Shown here piece by piece: positions 8,498 through 15,044 of a stretch of DNA of 17,023 nucleotides. Within the stretch, counting starts at the first letter, position 1. Each line of letters starts with the position of its first letter. A model generated the notes under the pieces. That model did not search any database, was not told where the DNA came from, and saw only the letters and a list, made by a program, of their open reading frames with translations. A program made the translations under genes and the position numbers. The stretch is taken from contig QKFK01000082.1 of the NCBI GenBank assembly GCA_003252195.1, positions 1 through 17,023 of the forward strand. The letters run 5' to 3'. Origin of the DNA: Rhodospirillales bacterium. GTDB taxonomy: Bacteria > Pseudomonadota > Alphaproteobacteria > QKFK01 > SZUA-500.

Positions 8498-9139
8498 CTA
8501 ACCAACAACAAAACTTACCAACCCCTTATTTTCTGCCACATATAGCTTCAACCTATCTTTTCGGATTATCTCCGAAATAATAGCTAAGGATATATTCTTT
8601 GGAGATATAAATTCTGAGTTATCGCCTTGATTATTGAGGTTTTCAAATATTTTCACGTCGTCTTCTGACATAGAGATTCTTTCTGCACTACCTTCAATGG
8701 CAATCTGCCCTTCAGCATTGTCAGATATCTTTATATTTCCGCCAAAAGCAAGAATTGACCCCATGCTCATTAAAGACAAAAGAATTAATCTATTAAATTG
8801 AGGATCCTTAAAAGCTAATTTTTGCAAATCAACATTCCATTCTGTTTTAATACTTCTGCCACCACTAGCAAGGCTTGAAATATATTTATCAGCGACAGAA
8901 ACGAAGTCTTGTGGATTTTGCAAAGTTGAAGAACTTCCTCCGAAACATGCTCTAAAAAATTTTACTCTAGCTGAAATTATAGCGGCACTGTTTTTAAGAA
9001 GGTTGCTGATTTCATCTCCACCTGCCATATCTTCTAATAGTTCAACGCCATTTGATATGGCTCCAACAGAACCAACTAAATCGTGGCAAATTCTTGTTAT
9101 TACACTTTCACTAATTTGGCTATATGAATTTTCAGACAT
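8498..9139 (-). CDS. chpT: ChpT-like histidine phosphotransferase
   Basis: 213 residues. ChpT is a dimeric phosphotransferase that, in alphaproteobacteria such as Caulobacter, passes phosphate from the hybrid kinase CckA to the regulators CtrA and CpdR. The N-terminal dimerisation hairpin carries the phosphate-bearing histidine H19 in RICHDLVGSVGAISNGVELLED (residues 16-37), the hallmark of this family. The rest (about 70-213) corresponds to the degenerate ATPase-like domain; no intact N, G1 or G2 ATP-binding motifs are seen, as expected for ChpT. A G-rich run (GGGGGGAG) precedes the ATG very closely. The ATG lies 40 bases inside the end of the preceding exported-protein frame, suggesting coupled translation. 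Its neighbour is cheA rather than a cell-cycle gene. The family call is strong; the partners are inferred. Confidence 0.85.
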   Translation of the reverse strand: MSENSYSQISESVITRICHDLVGSVGAISNGVELLEDMAGGDEISNLLKNSAAIISARVKFFRACFGGSSSTLQNPQDFVSVADKYISSLASGGRSIKTEWNVDLQKLAFKDPQFNRLILLSLMSMGSILAFGGNIKISDNAEGQIAIEGSAERISMSEDDVKIFENLNNQGDNSEFISPKNISLAIISEIIRKDRLKLYVAENKGLVSFVVG

Positions 9140-9951
9140 GCTCCCCCCATTAAGATAAATTTAGAATGATAAAGTTTCCCCAGATATGCTCTTTTTGTCT
9201 GAGCGCGCGCCATTAAAGCGGAATCCATACTCAAGAAACCAGGGTCAGCCAACACAATGTATCCAGGCCCAACTTTTAAGAATGGTTTATTCTCACCTGA
9301 GCTCCATGTATAGCGCTCCATATCATCAGGATTCCCATATTTTTTATAAACTCTAGTGTAGAAGTTACGCATCCACACATCTTTTAAATATCTGTCTTTT
9401 TGTGTATTACCAAGGCTTGGGTCTCCTCCAGCCTTATACTCAATTTTATAAACCCTATTTCGAGTAAAGTTGCTTGTAAAGAAAACTTCCAAACGCTCTT
9501 TTGTGCTATATTTGTTAAATACGATGCTTTCTATATATTCGTGCCCATCTCTTTTAGCCACTTCTCTAATACAATAAGCGAGTTTTTCATAAACCACTTC
9601 ACCAAAACTTTGGCATTTAACTTCATTCTTCCACTTAACAAAGTTAGGAATATCTTTATTAACTATGGTTTGAACAAAACCAGCTGTTTTAAGCGTCGAA
9701 ACCACCTGCTCAACATTCATCTTTAACATCACATTAGCAACATTAAACAAGCCTGCATTAGTACCATATGTTGGTGGTGGTAGATATTCCCCAGATTTAC
9801 TACGTTTTTTACCACCTAAATCTGGTGCAGATGTTGCTTGAGCACCCACGCTAGGAACTGAAGTCGCGCCACCTTCTCTTTGTGACAATGGCACAACATC
9901 ACTAGAACCGCCATCATCACTACCAAAACTTTCCATACTATCTGGAAACAT
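9100..9951 (-). CDS. 3' fragment of a frameshifted exported-protein gene (unknown domain)
   Basis: This frame holds the folded C-terminal part of an unrecognised protein. The first ATG is at 9951, but the frame is open upstream into the 11-bp duplication at 9989-10010, and no clear ribosome site precedes 9951. It is therefore better read as the downstream half of the gene starting at 10679. Residues 1-55 are a Ser/Gly/Pro-rich linker. From about residue 60 a compact domain begins (LFNVANVMLKMNVEQVVSTL), with aromatic and basic stretches such as VWMRNFYTRVYKKYGNPDDM and then GPGYIVLADPGFLSMD. The N-terminal part of this domain resembles a small helical module. No catalytic signature is recognised. 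Its end overlaps chpT by 40 bases. Confidence 0.6.
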   Translation of the reverse strand: MFPDSMESFGSDDGGSSDVVPLSQREGGATSVPSVGAQATSAPDLGGKKRSKSGEYLPPPTYGTNAGLFNVANVMLKMNVEQVVSTLKTAGFVQTIVNKDIPNFVKWKNEVKCQSFGEVVYEKLAYCIREVAKRDGHEYIESIVFNKYSTKERLEVFFTSNFTRNRVYKIEYKAGGDPSLGNTQKDRYLKDVWMRNFYTRVYKKYGNPDDMERYTWSSGENKPFLKVGPGYIVLADPGFLSMDSALMARAQTKRAYLGKLYHSKFILMGGACLKIHIAKLVKV

Positions 9952-10679
9952 AAAATCATCTTCTGAAGAAGAAGATTTAGCTTGCGTTGTCGCCCCACCG
10001 TCGCCCCACCAGCAGAAAGTTTCTGAATTCTAGACTTAGGAGCAGCAGATATCTGTTTTTCTCCTGCTTGTGGTTCAACAGGCTCAATAGCCCCCAAATC
10101 AACATCTGTTAAATCGTCTTCATTTTTCTGATTAACTGCAGAGCTTAAGTCGTCTCCTCCACCTAAAGACTCTAAAAGACCAGGAACAACCCCTCCTGCA
10201 TCTTCAGTTTTAACTTCTTTTTTAACTGTTTTTTCTTCTTTTTGGGTATCCTTCCCATCGCTAGAAAAGATATTTAAATCGTCTAAAACTTTGGGAATAA
10301 ATCCTTTGTCTTTATCTACAGCGGCTTTTTCTTCTGGCTTTTTTTCTTCAACCACAGCTGTTTTTTTAGCCACAGGTTTTGCCTCAACCTTAGCCTCAGC
10401 ATTAGGCTCTTCTTTATTTTCTTTACGAACAACTGGTATGTTTTTTTTATCTTTTTGATCTAGCTTAGATGCAGCCTTTTCTCTTTTTACATCGCTATCG
10501 CCAATCATTGGCAACTCATCTTCTCCAAGCAAATCCTTGAATGAAGGATCAACCTCTTCATCACCCAACAAAGAATCTAAATCAAAGGCATAAGAAGGCG
10601 TCGCAATCGTTATAAAACAAAGCGTTATTAAAAAAGCTAACAGATAGCTATATATATTTTTTTTGCATATATATTCCAT
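9816..10679 (-). CDS. 5' fragment of a frameshifted exported-protein gene (signal peptide and acidic linker)
   Basis: Starts at ATG 10679 with a Sec-type signal peptide: Lys-Lys at residues 6-7, a hydrophobic core (about 10-27) and a likely cut after SYA (residue 31). From residue 32 to about 227 it is low-complexity, rich in Lys, Glu, Asp, Ala and Val, with short acidic patches such as FDLDSLLGDEE and DDLTDVDLGAIE. After residue 227 the reading switches, at the 11-bp duplication, into a Leu/Val/Lys-rich stretch of about 60 residues that is the wrong-frame shadow of the downstream fragment. With one repeat copy removed, 10679 to 9100 becomes a single frame of 522 residues. As it stands it would make a 287-residue product lacking the folded domain. 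No ribosome site stands out at the start. The likely location is periplasm or membrane; the function is unknown. Confidence 0.6.
   Translation of the reverse strand: MEYICKKNIYSYLLAFLITLCFITIATPSYAFDLDSLLGDEEVDPSFKDLLGEDELPMIGDSDVKREKAASKLDQKDKKNIPVVRKENKEEPNAEAKVEAKPVAKKTAVVEEKKPEEKAAVDKDKGFIPKVLDDLNIFSSDGKDTQKEEKTVKKEVKTEDAGGVVPGLLESLGGGDDLSSAVNQKNEDDLTDVDLGAIEPVEPQAGEKQISAAPKSRIQKLSAGGATVGRQRKLNLLLQKMILCFQIVWKVLVVMMAVLVMLCHCHKEKVARLQFLAWVLKQHLHQI
9989..10010. repeat. Exact 11-bp tandem duplication causing a frameshift
   Basis: GTCGCCCCACC occurs twice in a row (9989-9999 and 10000-10010). Eleven bases is not a multiple of three, so the second copy shifts the reading frame of the minus-strand exported-protein gene. 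Collapsing to one copy joins the frame that starts at 10679 to the frame that ends at 9100. The unit is nine of eleven G or C, unusual in this AT-rich region. Confidence 0.9.
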
Positions 10680-10801
10680 ATCACAAACAAACTAGCACAA
10701 ACTATATATAAAATGTAATAGCATTTTAATGCCTGTGAATTTTTTAATTGATGACATATATAAGATTATTGGTGTATATTCGTTAATACATCATCGTAAC
10801 A

Positions 10802-11374
10802 ATGAAAGTTAGTTATATGAGAGAACATAAAAGTATTTGCGTTTATTGTGGCACTAGAGCTGGCAAAAAACAAATATTCACCAAAGAAGCCAAAAAACTT
10901 GGCTCAATGATTGGAGAAAATGGCTTTAACCTCGTATATGAGGGGGGAAGCCATGGCATGATGGGAGCCGTTGCCGAAGGAGCCGCTGAAAAAGAGGCGT
11001 ATATAATTGGTATTATGCCCAAAGAAAGCAACGATGGAGAGAATAGTTTTAGCGGAATATCTCAACTAGAAATCGTTCCTGATATGCTATCTCGCAAAAA
11101 GAGAATGCGTGAGCTATCAGATGCATTTATTCTTCTTCCTGGTGGTTTTGGCACTATGGTTGATATCTTTGAATTTATAGCATTGCGCCAGAATGAAAAT
11201 TTCCAGAAACTCTTAATAATCGTAAACATTGACGGATATTATGATAAATTAATTGAAACTTTTAATCTGGTTATTAGCACAGGATTTGCTGAAAAAGAGC
11301 ACAAAAAACTTTATAAAGTTGTTGATAATATAGATGATGCTTTTAATGCAGCCCTCAAAGAACTTAAGAAATAA
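10802..11374 (+). CDS. LOG-family nucleoside 5'-monophosphate phosphoribohydrolase (TIGR00730 type)
   Basis: 190 residues. LOG-family enzymes split a nucleoside monophosphate (cytokinin riboside monophosphate in plants, AMP and related nucleotides in bacteria) into base and ribose 5-phosphate. Visible motifs are SICVYCGTRAG (11-21), VYEGGSHGMMGAVAEGA (45-61), the Arg-containing MLSRKKRM (95-102), and the nucleotide-site signature PGGFGTMVDIFE (113-124). In the usual PGGxGTxxE pattern the Glu position is Asp here, a conservative change. Older annotations label this family lysine decarboxylase, which is not supported. The ATG at 10802 has no clear ribosome site; the ATG at 10817 just before REHKSICVYCG is an equally possible start. 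It is divergent from the exported-protein gene and convergent with the rhodanese-like gene. The physiological substrate is unknown. Confidence 0.88.
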   Translation: MKVSYMREHKSICVYCGTRAGKKQIFTKEAKKLGSMIGENGFNLVYEGGSHGMMGAVAEGAAEKEAYIIGIMPKESNDGENSFSGISQLEIVPDMLSRKKRMRELSDAFILLPGGFGTMVDIFEFIALRQNENFQKLLIIVNIDGYYDKLIETFNLVISTGFAEKEHKKLYKVVDNIDDAFNAALKELKK

Positions 11375-11378
11375 AAAA

Positions 11379-11403
11379 AGCCCCATCATGGGGCTCTTTT
11401 TTT
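11379..11403. terminator. Terminator between convergent genes
   Basis: GCCCC and GGGGC arms (11380-11384 and 11390-11394) close a five-base ATCAT loop, with an A run on the left and a T run on the right. It can act in both directions, for the LOG-family gene on the plus strand and the rhodanese-like gene on the minus strand. The T run overlaps the minus-strand stop codon. Confidence 0.85.
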
Positions 11404-11887
11404 AAGCATTTTTTCGTTTAACATCTAAGCCAGCTCTTATCCAACCGACAACACCGCCTGTTAAAACTTCTACATTAGTAAAACCATATTTAGCCATCAC
11501 CTTAGCTAAATGATATGATTTTTCTTCTTTCATATCTGCTAAAATTATATTTGTGTCTTTATGTTCTAATAATTCTGCAAAATTAGAATCTAATTTTTTT
11601 TCAAGCTCTGGTGCTGGTATAAATACAGAACCATCAATATAGCCAATACTTTCATAGATTGGGTTTTTAACGCTTACATCTATCAAAAGAAAATCTTCAT
11701 CATTTTTAAATCTCTGAGATAATTCTAATGGTGATACAAATTTAGCATTTTTATTTCTGATATATCTTCTCACCATATAATTGACTAAGTGATAAGCTAA
11801 TACTAAGACAAGAGCTACCATCCACCATTTAAGCTCGAATGGCTCTTCTACTTTTCCATGAAACTGTCCAATTGTGTTTTCGGTCAT
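11402..11887 (-). CDS. Membrane-anchored rhodanese-like protein without the catalytic cysteine
   Basis: 161 residues from the ATG at 11887, preceded by TTGGGGA. A TTG four codons further upstream (11899) is in frame but overlaps that ribosome site, so the ATG is preferred. Residues 19-39 (WWMVALVLVLAYHLVNYMV and following) form one membrane segment, followed by Arg-Arg, so the domain likely faces the cytoplasm. From about residue 48 the rhodanese fold is clear: FVSPLELSQRF, FLLIDVSVKNPIYESIGYIDGSVFIP, then TNIILADMKEEKS and the C-terminal GFTNVEVLTGGVVGWIRAG. The active-site loop normally has Cys followed by xGxR; here it reads ADMKEEKS, with no cysteine, and no Cys occurs elsewhere. It should not be a sulfurtransferase and may be a binding or scaffold version. 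It is divergent from trmFO. Confidence 0.85.
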   Translation of the reverse strand: MTENTIGQFHGKVEEPFELKWWMVALVLVLAYHLVNYMVRRYIRNKNAKFVSPLELSQRFKNDEDFLLIDVSVKNPIYESIGYIDGSVFIPAPELEKKLDSNFAELLEHKDTNIILADMKEEKSYHLAKVMAKYGFTNVEVLTGGVVGWIRAGLDVKRKNA

Positions 11888-11927
11888 TTTATTCCCCAAA
11901 ATAAAAAAACAGGTGTATTTATTCTAA

Positions 11928-11945
11928 TTAATTGCTATCAATTAA
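11928..11945. repeat. Perfect inverted repeat in the rhodanese-trmFO divergent gap
   Basis: TTAATTG and CAATTAA are perfect 7-bp arms around CTAT, in the 82-base gap between two divergent genes. This could be an operator. The arms are AT-rich, so chance is a serious alternative. Confidence 0.35.
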
Positions 11946-11969
11946 GATAAATATAACCGGAAAAAAAAC

Positions 11970-13334
11970 ATGGTAAAGATAAAAAACAATATAGTTAATA
12001 TTATTGGTGGCGGATTAGCTGGCAGTGAAGCCGCTTGGCAAATAGCTGAAGCTGGCATAAAAGTGCGCATATATGAAATGCGCCCTAAGGTTCAATCCCC
12101 TGCTCACTCGACTGAGAATTTGGCAGAACTAGTTTGTTCAAACTCATTACGCTCAGATGATTTTGAGTATAATGCGGTTGGCTTAATGCATGAAGAGCTT
12201 CGCAAATGTGGCTCATTAATCATGTTTGCAGCTGATAAACATCGTGTTCCTGCTGGTGGTGCATTAGCTGTTGACCGAGAAGGTTTTTCTAAAGAAATAC
12301 AAGAGAGATTATCTAGCCACCCCAATGTAGAAATAATTAGAGAAGAGGTAACATCTCTACCAAATGATGAAGATGGTTTGTGTATAATCTCTAGTGGTCC
12401 ATTAACATCTGAAAAGCTAGCAAGCGCCATTAAAGAAGAAATCGGCGGAAATTCACTCTCTTTCTTTGATGCAATAGCTCCTGTTATCTATAAAGAATCA
12501 ATTGATTTTTCGGTTGCGTGGTATCAATCAAGATATGACAAAGGCGACGCCAAAGATTATATCAACTGCCCTATGAATAAAGAGCAATATTATAAATTCA
12601 TTCAAGCACTAATCGATGGTGAAAAAGCAGAGTTCCACGAATGGGAAAAAGACACACCTTATTTTGAAGGTTGCTTGCCAATTGAGGTTATGGCAGAACG
12701 TGGCGTTGAAACATTATCTTTTGGCCCGATGAAGCCTGTTGGATTACAAAACCCTAACAATCCGAATGAAGAACCATATGCTGTTGTTCAACTTCGCCAA
12801 GATAATGCCGCAGATACTTTACGCAACATGGTTGGCTTCCAAACCAAATTGAAACATGGCGCTCAAAAAGAAATTTTTAGAACCATACCAGGGTTAGAAA
12901 ATGCCGAGTTTGCCAGATTAGGTGGTATTCACCGCAACACTTTCCTTAACAGCCCACAGTTGCTTGATAACGAATTAAGATTAAAGAGCAAACCCCATAT
13001 CCGTTTTGCTGGGCAAATAACTGGCTGCGAAGGATATGTAGAAAGCTCAGCTATGGGATATTTATGTGGCTATTTCACCGCATGTGAAATTTTAGAAAAG
13101 ACAGCAATATTACCACCAGAGACAACATCTTTAGGTGCAATGCTTTCACATGTAACCGTTAATGCCAACCAAGACACTTATCAACCAATGAACATTAATT
13201 TTGGTTTATTCCCTCCTGTTGATCCAACCATAACTGTAAATGGCAAAAGACGTAAATTAAAAGGCAAAGATCGCAAAAAGGCTTATAGCGATAGAGCCTT
13301 AGAAAATATCAAGATTTGGCTAGAGCAGAAATGA
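11970..13334 (+). CDS. trmFO: Folate-dependent tRNA (uracil-54-C5)-methyltransferase TrmFO
   Basis: 454 residues, a flavoprotein that forms ribothymidine at position 54 of tRNA, using methylene-tetrahydrofolate and FADH2 rather than SAM. The N-terminus has the FAD-binding GGGLAGSEAAWQIA (13-26). RPKVQSPAHST and LVCSNSLRSDDFEYNAVG (38-48 and about 55-71) are family hallmarks, with C56 in CSNSLRS. FEGCLPIEVMAERG around 232-245 holds C234, and INCPMNKEQYY is near 198-208. C56 and C234 probably match the two conserved cysteines studied in the Bacillus enzyme. GCEGYVESSAMGY near 350 is the C-terminal FAD contact. The length fits the family. No strong ribosome site is present (CGGA at 11958-11961). 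The gene ends in an overlap with hpnC, so they are likely co-transcribed. Confidence 0.97.
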   Translation: MVKIKNNIVNIIGGGLAGSEAAWQIAEAGIKVRIYEMRPKVQSPAHSTENLAELVCSNSLRSDDFEYNAVGLMHEELRKCGSLIMFAADKHRVPAGGALAVDREGFSKEIQERLSSHPNVEIIREEVTSLPNDEDGLCIISSGPLTSEKLASAIKEEIGGNSLSFFDAIAPVIYKESIDFSVAWYQSRYDKGDAKDYINCPMNKEQYYKFIQALIDGEKAEFHEWEKDTPYFEGCLPIEVMAERGVETLSFGPMKPVGLQNPNNPNEEPYAVVQLRQDNAADTLRNMVGFQTKLKHGAQKEIFRTIPGLENAEFARLGGIHRNTFLNSPQLLDNELRLKSKPHIRFAGQITGCEGYVESSAMGYLCGYFTACEILEKTAILPPETTSLGAMLSHVTVNANQDTYQPMNINFGLFPPVDPTITVNGKRRKLKGKDRKKAYSDRALENIKIWLEQK

Positions 13335-14200
13335 ACCAAAGCGAAGTTAAAATAGAGCAATCAAAAAAATCAACAGAAGAAAACTTCCCTGTTGGCTCTA
13401 TTTTATTACCTAAAAAGCTTCGCCCGCATGTTTTTGCTTATTATAACTTTGCCCGACTAGGCGATGATATTGCAGATAGCGCTGAACTAACAGCTGATGA
13501 AAAAATCCACCGCCTTGATATGCTTGAAAGAGTATTAATAGGCTCTAGCGATGAAGAAATACCAGAGGCGATTAAACTTCGCCAATCATTAAAAGAAAGT
13601 GGCGTAATCCCTAAACATGCAACTGACCTTTTAATTGCCTTTAGGCAAGATGCAGAAGGATACGAATATAAGGTTTGGGCACAATTAATCAATTATTGCC
13701 GTTTCTCTGCGGCCCCCGTTGGCAGATATATGCTTGATTTACACAATGAGGCTATTAGCACTCACTGGTGTGGAGACCCGTTATGTATTGCATTACAAAT
13801 CATCAATCATCTGCAAGATATTAAAAAAGATTATATTGGTTTAGGCAGGGTTTATTTACCAAGCGACTGGATGCAAGAATATGGTGTGTCTAAATATGAT
13901 TTAAACAAAGAAAAGTTGACTGATAACTTGCGTAAATTAGTTAATCGTATGTTAGATGGCACTATTGGCTTATTAAAGGAAGCAAAAACACTACCTAAAA
14001 TCACTCAAAATCTTGGGCTAAGACTTGAGGTATCTATAATGATTGCTTTGGCAGAAGCTTTATGTAAAAAGCTGTATTCAAATGACATGCTTGCGATAAG
14101 AGTTGAATTATCTAAAACAGAATGTGTATTATATTCGATAAAAGGTATAATAAGAGGACTGTTTACAATAACAAAAACAACTCAAACCAGAGAACAATAA
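13331..14200 (+). CDS. hpnC: Squalene biosynthesis enzyme HpnC (hydroxysqualene synthase-type family)
   Basis: 289 residues from the ATG at 13331, whose ATGA overlaps the TGA stop of trmFO, favouring coupled translation. A TTG at 13316 is also in frame but would add only five residues. HpnC belongs to the squalene/phytoene synthase family. In the three-enzyme hopanoid route HpnD makes presqualene diphosphate, HpnC turns it into hydroxysqualene and HpnE reduces that to squalene. The first Asp-rich motif is DDIAD (45-49) in YNFARLGDDIADS; the second is QDIKKDY (162-168, D163 and D167), followed by GRVYLP. The N-terminal FPVGSILLPKKLRPHVFAYY is typical of HpnC. It is directly followed by hpnD and hpnE, which confirms the assignment. 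Confidence 0.93.
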   Translation: MNQSEVKIEQSKKSTEENFPVGSILLPKKLRPHVFAYYNFARLGDDIADSAELTADEKIHRLDMLERVLIGSSDEEIPEAIKLRQSLKESGVIPKHATDLLIAFRQDAEGYEYKVWAQLINYCRFSAAPVGRYMLDLHNEAISTHWCGDPLCIALQIINHLQDIKKDYIGLGRVYLPSDWMQEYGVSKYDLNKEKLTDNLRKLVNRMLDGTIGLLKEAKTLPKITQNLGLRLEVSIMIALAEALCKKLYSNDMLAIRVELSKTECVLYSIKGIIRGLFTITKTTQTREQ

Positions 14201-15042
14201 TGGAAATATCAAGTTGCTTTAAATTAGCAGAAGAGATTGTAAAAAAATCTGGCTCTTCTTTTTATTGGGGAATGAGAATTCTGCCAAAAAACAAACGCAT
14301 GGCTATGTACGCATTATATGCCTTTTGCCGCGAAATAGATGATATTGTTGACGAGCCCGATAAAATTGAAAACAAGTTCAAACGACTAGATGAGTGGCGA
14401 GCTGAGCTTGAGCTAATATATAAACAAAATCACTTTTCAAAACCTTTGGGCGAAGCGTTATTAAAAACTATTACTGAATATCATCTTGATAAAAAAGAAT
14501 TTGATTTATTAATTGATGGCGTTGCCATGGATTTGCCCACACCGATATGTGCGCCCGAGCTAAACAAATATTTTAGCTATTGCAGAGGTGTTGCAGGAGC
14601 CCCTGGTATGTTATCTCTTAGAATATTCGGCATATATAACGACAATGTAAAAGCCTTTGCTATATCATTAGGAGATGCACTACAAACAACTAACATCTTG
14701 CGTGATATGTATGAGGACGCTCAAATAGGAAGGCTTTATGCTCCTAAAGAAATATTAGAAAAACACGGAGTGAGCACCAAGTTCCCTCAAGATGCAATTA
14801 ACCACCCAAAAATTGCTCTAGTACGAACAGACCTAGCTAAAATTGCAGCTCAAAAATTTGAAGAAGCAGAACAACATATAAATCTTGCTAATATGAAATT
14901 ATTGCGCCCTGCTCTAATTATGATGAATTTGTATAAATTATATTTTGATGCCATGAAAAAACGTGGCTGGGCAATTTTATACCCTCGCCCATATATATCT
15001 AAATTCCAGAAAATTGCTGCCATATTCAAGGCCTTTTATTAA
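14200..15042 (+). CDS. hpnD: Presqualene diphosphate synthase HpnD
   Basis: 280 residues from the ATG at 14200, which shares one base with the hpnC TAA stop (TAATG). An in-frame ATG at 14122 would run 78 bases back into hpnC and give an unrelated basic leader, so it is rejected. The enzyme condenses two farnesyl diphosphates head-to-head to presqualene diphosphate. YALYAFCREIDDIVDE (about 37-52) is the first Asp-rich motif and NILRDMYEDAQIGRLYAP (165-182) the second, with D169 and D173 for magnesium. SFYWGMRILPK near the start and YCRGVAGAPG (127-136) are further squalene/phytoene-synthase features. A C-terminal basic helix (KKRGWAILYPRPYISKF) may contact the membrane. The order hpnC, hpnD, hpnE is conserved in hopanoid producers. 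Confidence 0.94.
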   Translation: MEISSCFKLAEEIVKKSGSSFYWGMRILPKNKRMAMYALYAFCREIDDIVDEPDKIENKFKRLDEWRAELELIYKQNHFSKPLGEALLKTITEYHLDKKEFDLLIDGVAMDLPTPICAPELNKYFSYCRGVAGAPGMLSLRIFGIYNDNVKAFAISLGDALQTTNILRDMYEDAQIGRLYAPKEILEKHGVSTKFPQDAINHPKIALVRTDLAKIAAQKFEEAEQHINLANMKLLRPALIMMNLYKLYFDAMKKRGWAILYPRPYISKFQKIAAIFKAFY

Positions 15043-15044
15043 CC

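Noticed and set aside
9400..9726. Plus-strand open frame of 108 codons
   Set aside because: It is antisense to the exported-protein domain, with no ribosome site and no recognisable protein character.
14122..14199. Upstream ATG extension of hpnD
   Set aside because: It lies within hpnC and encodes a basic leader unlike the family; the ATG at 14200 overlapping the hpnC stop fits better.
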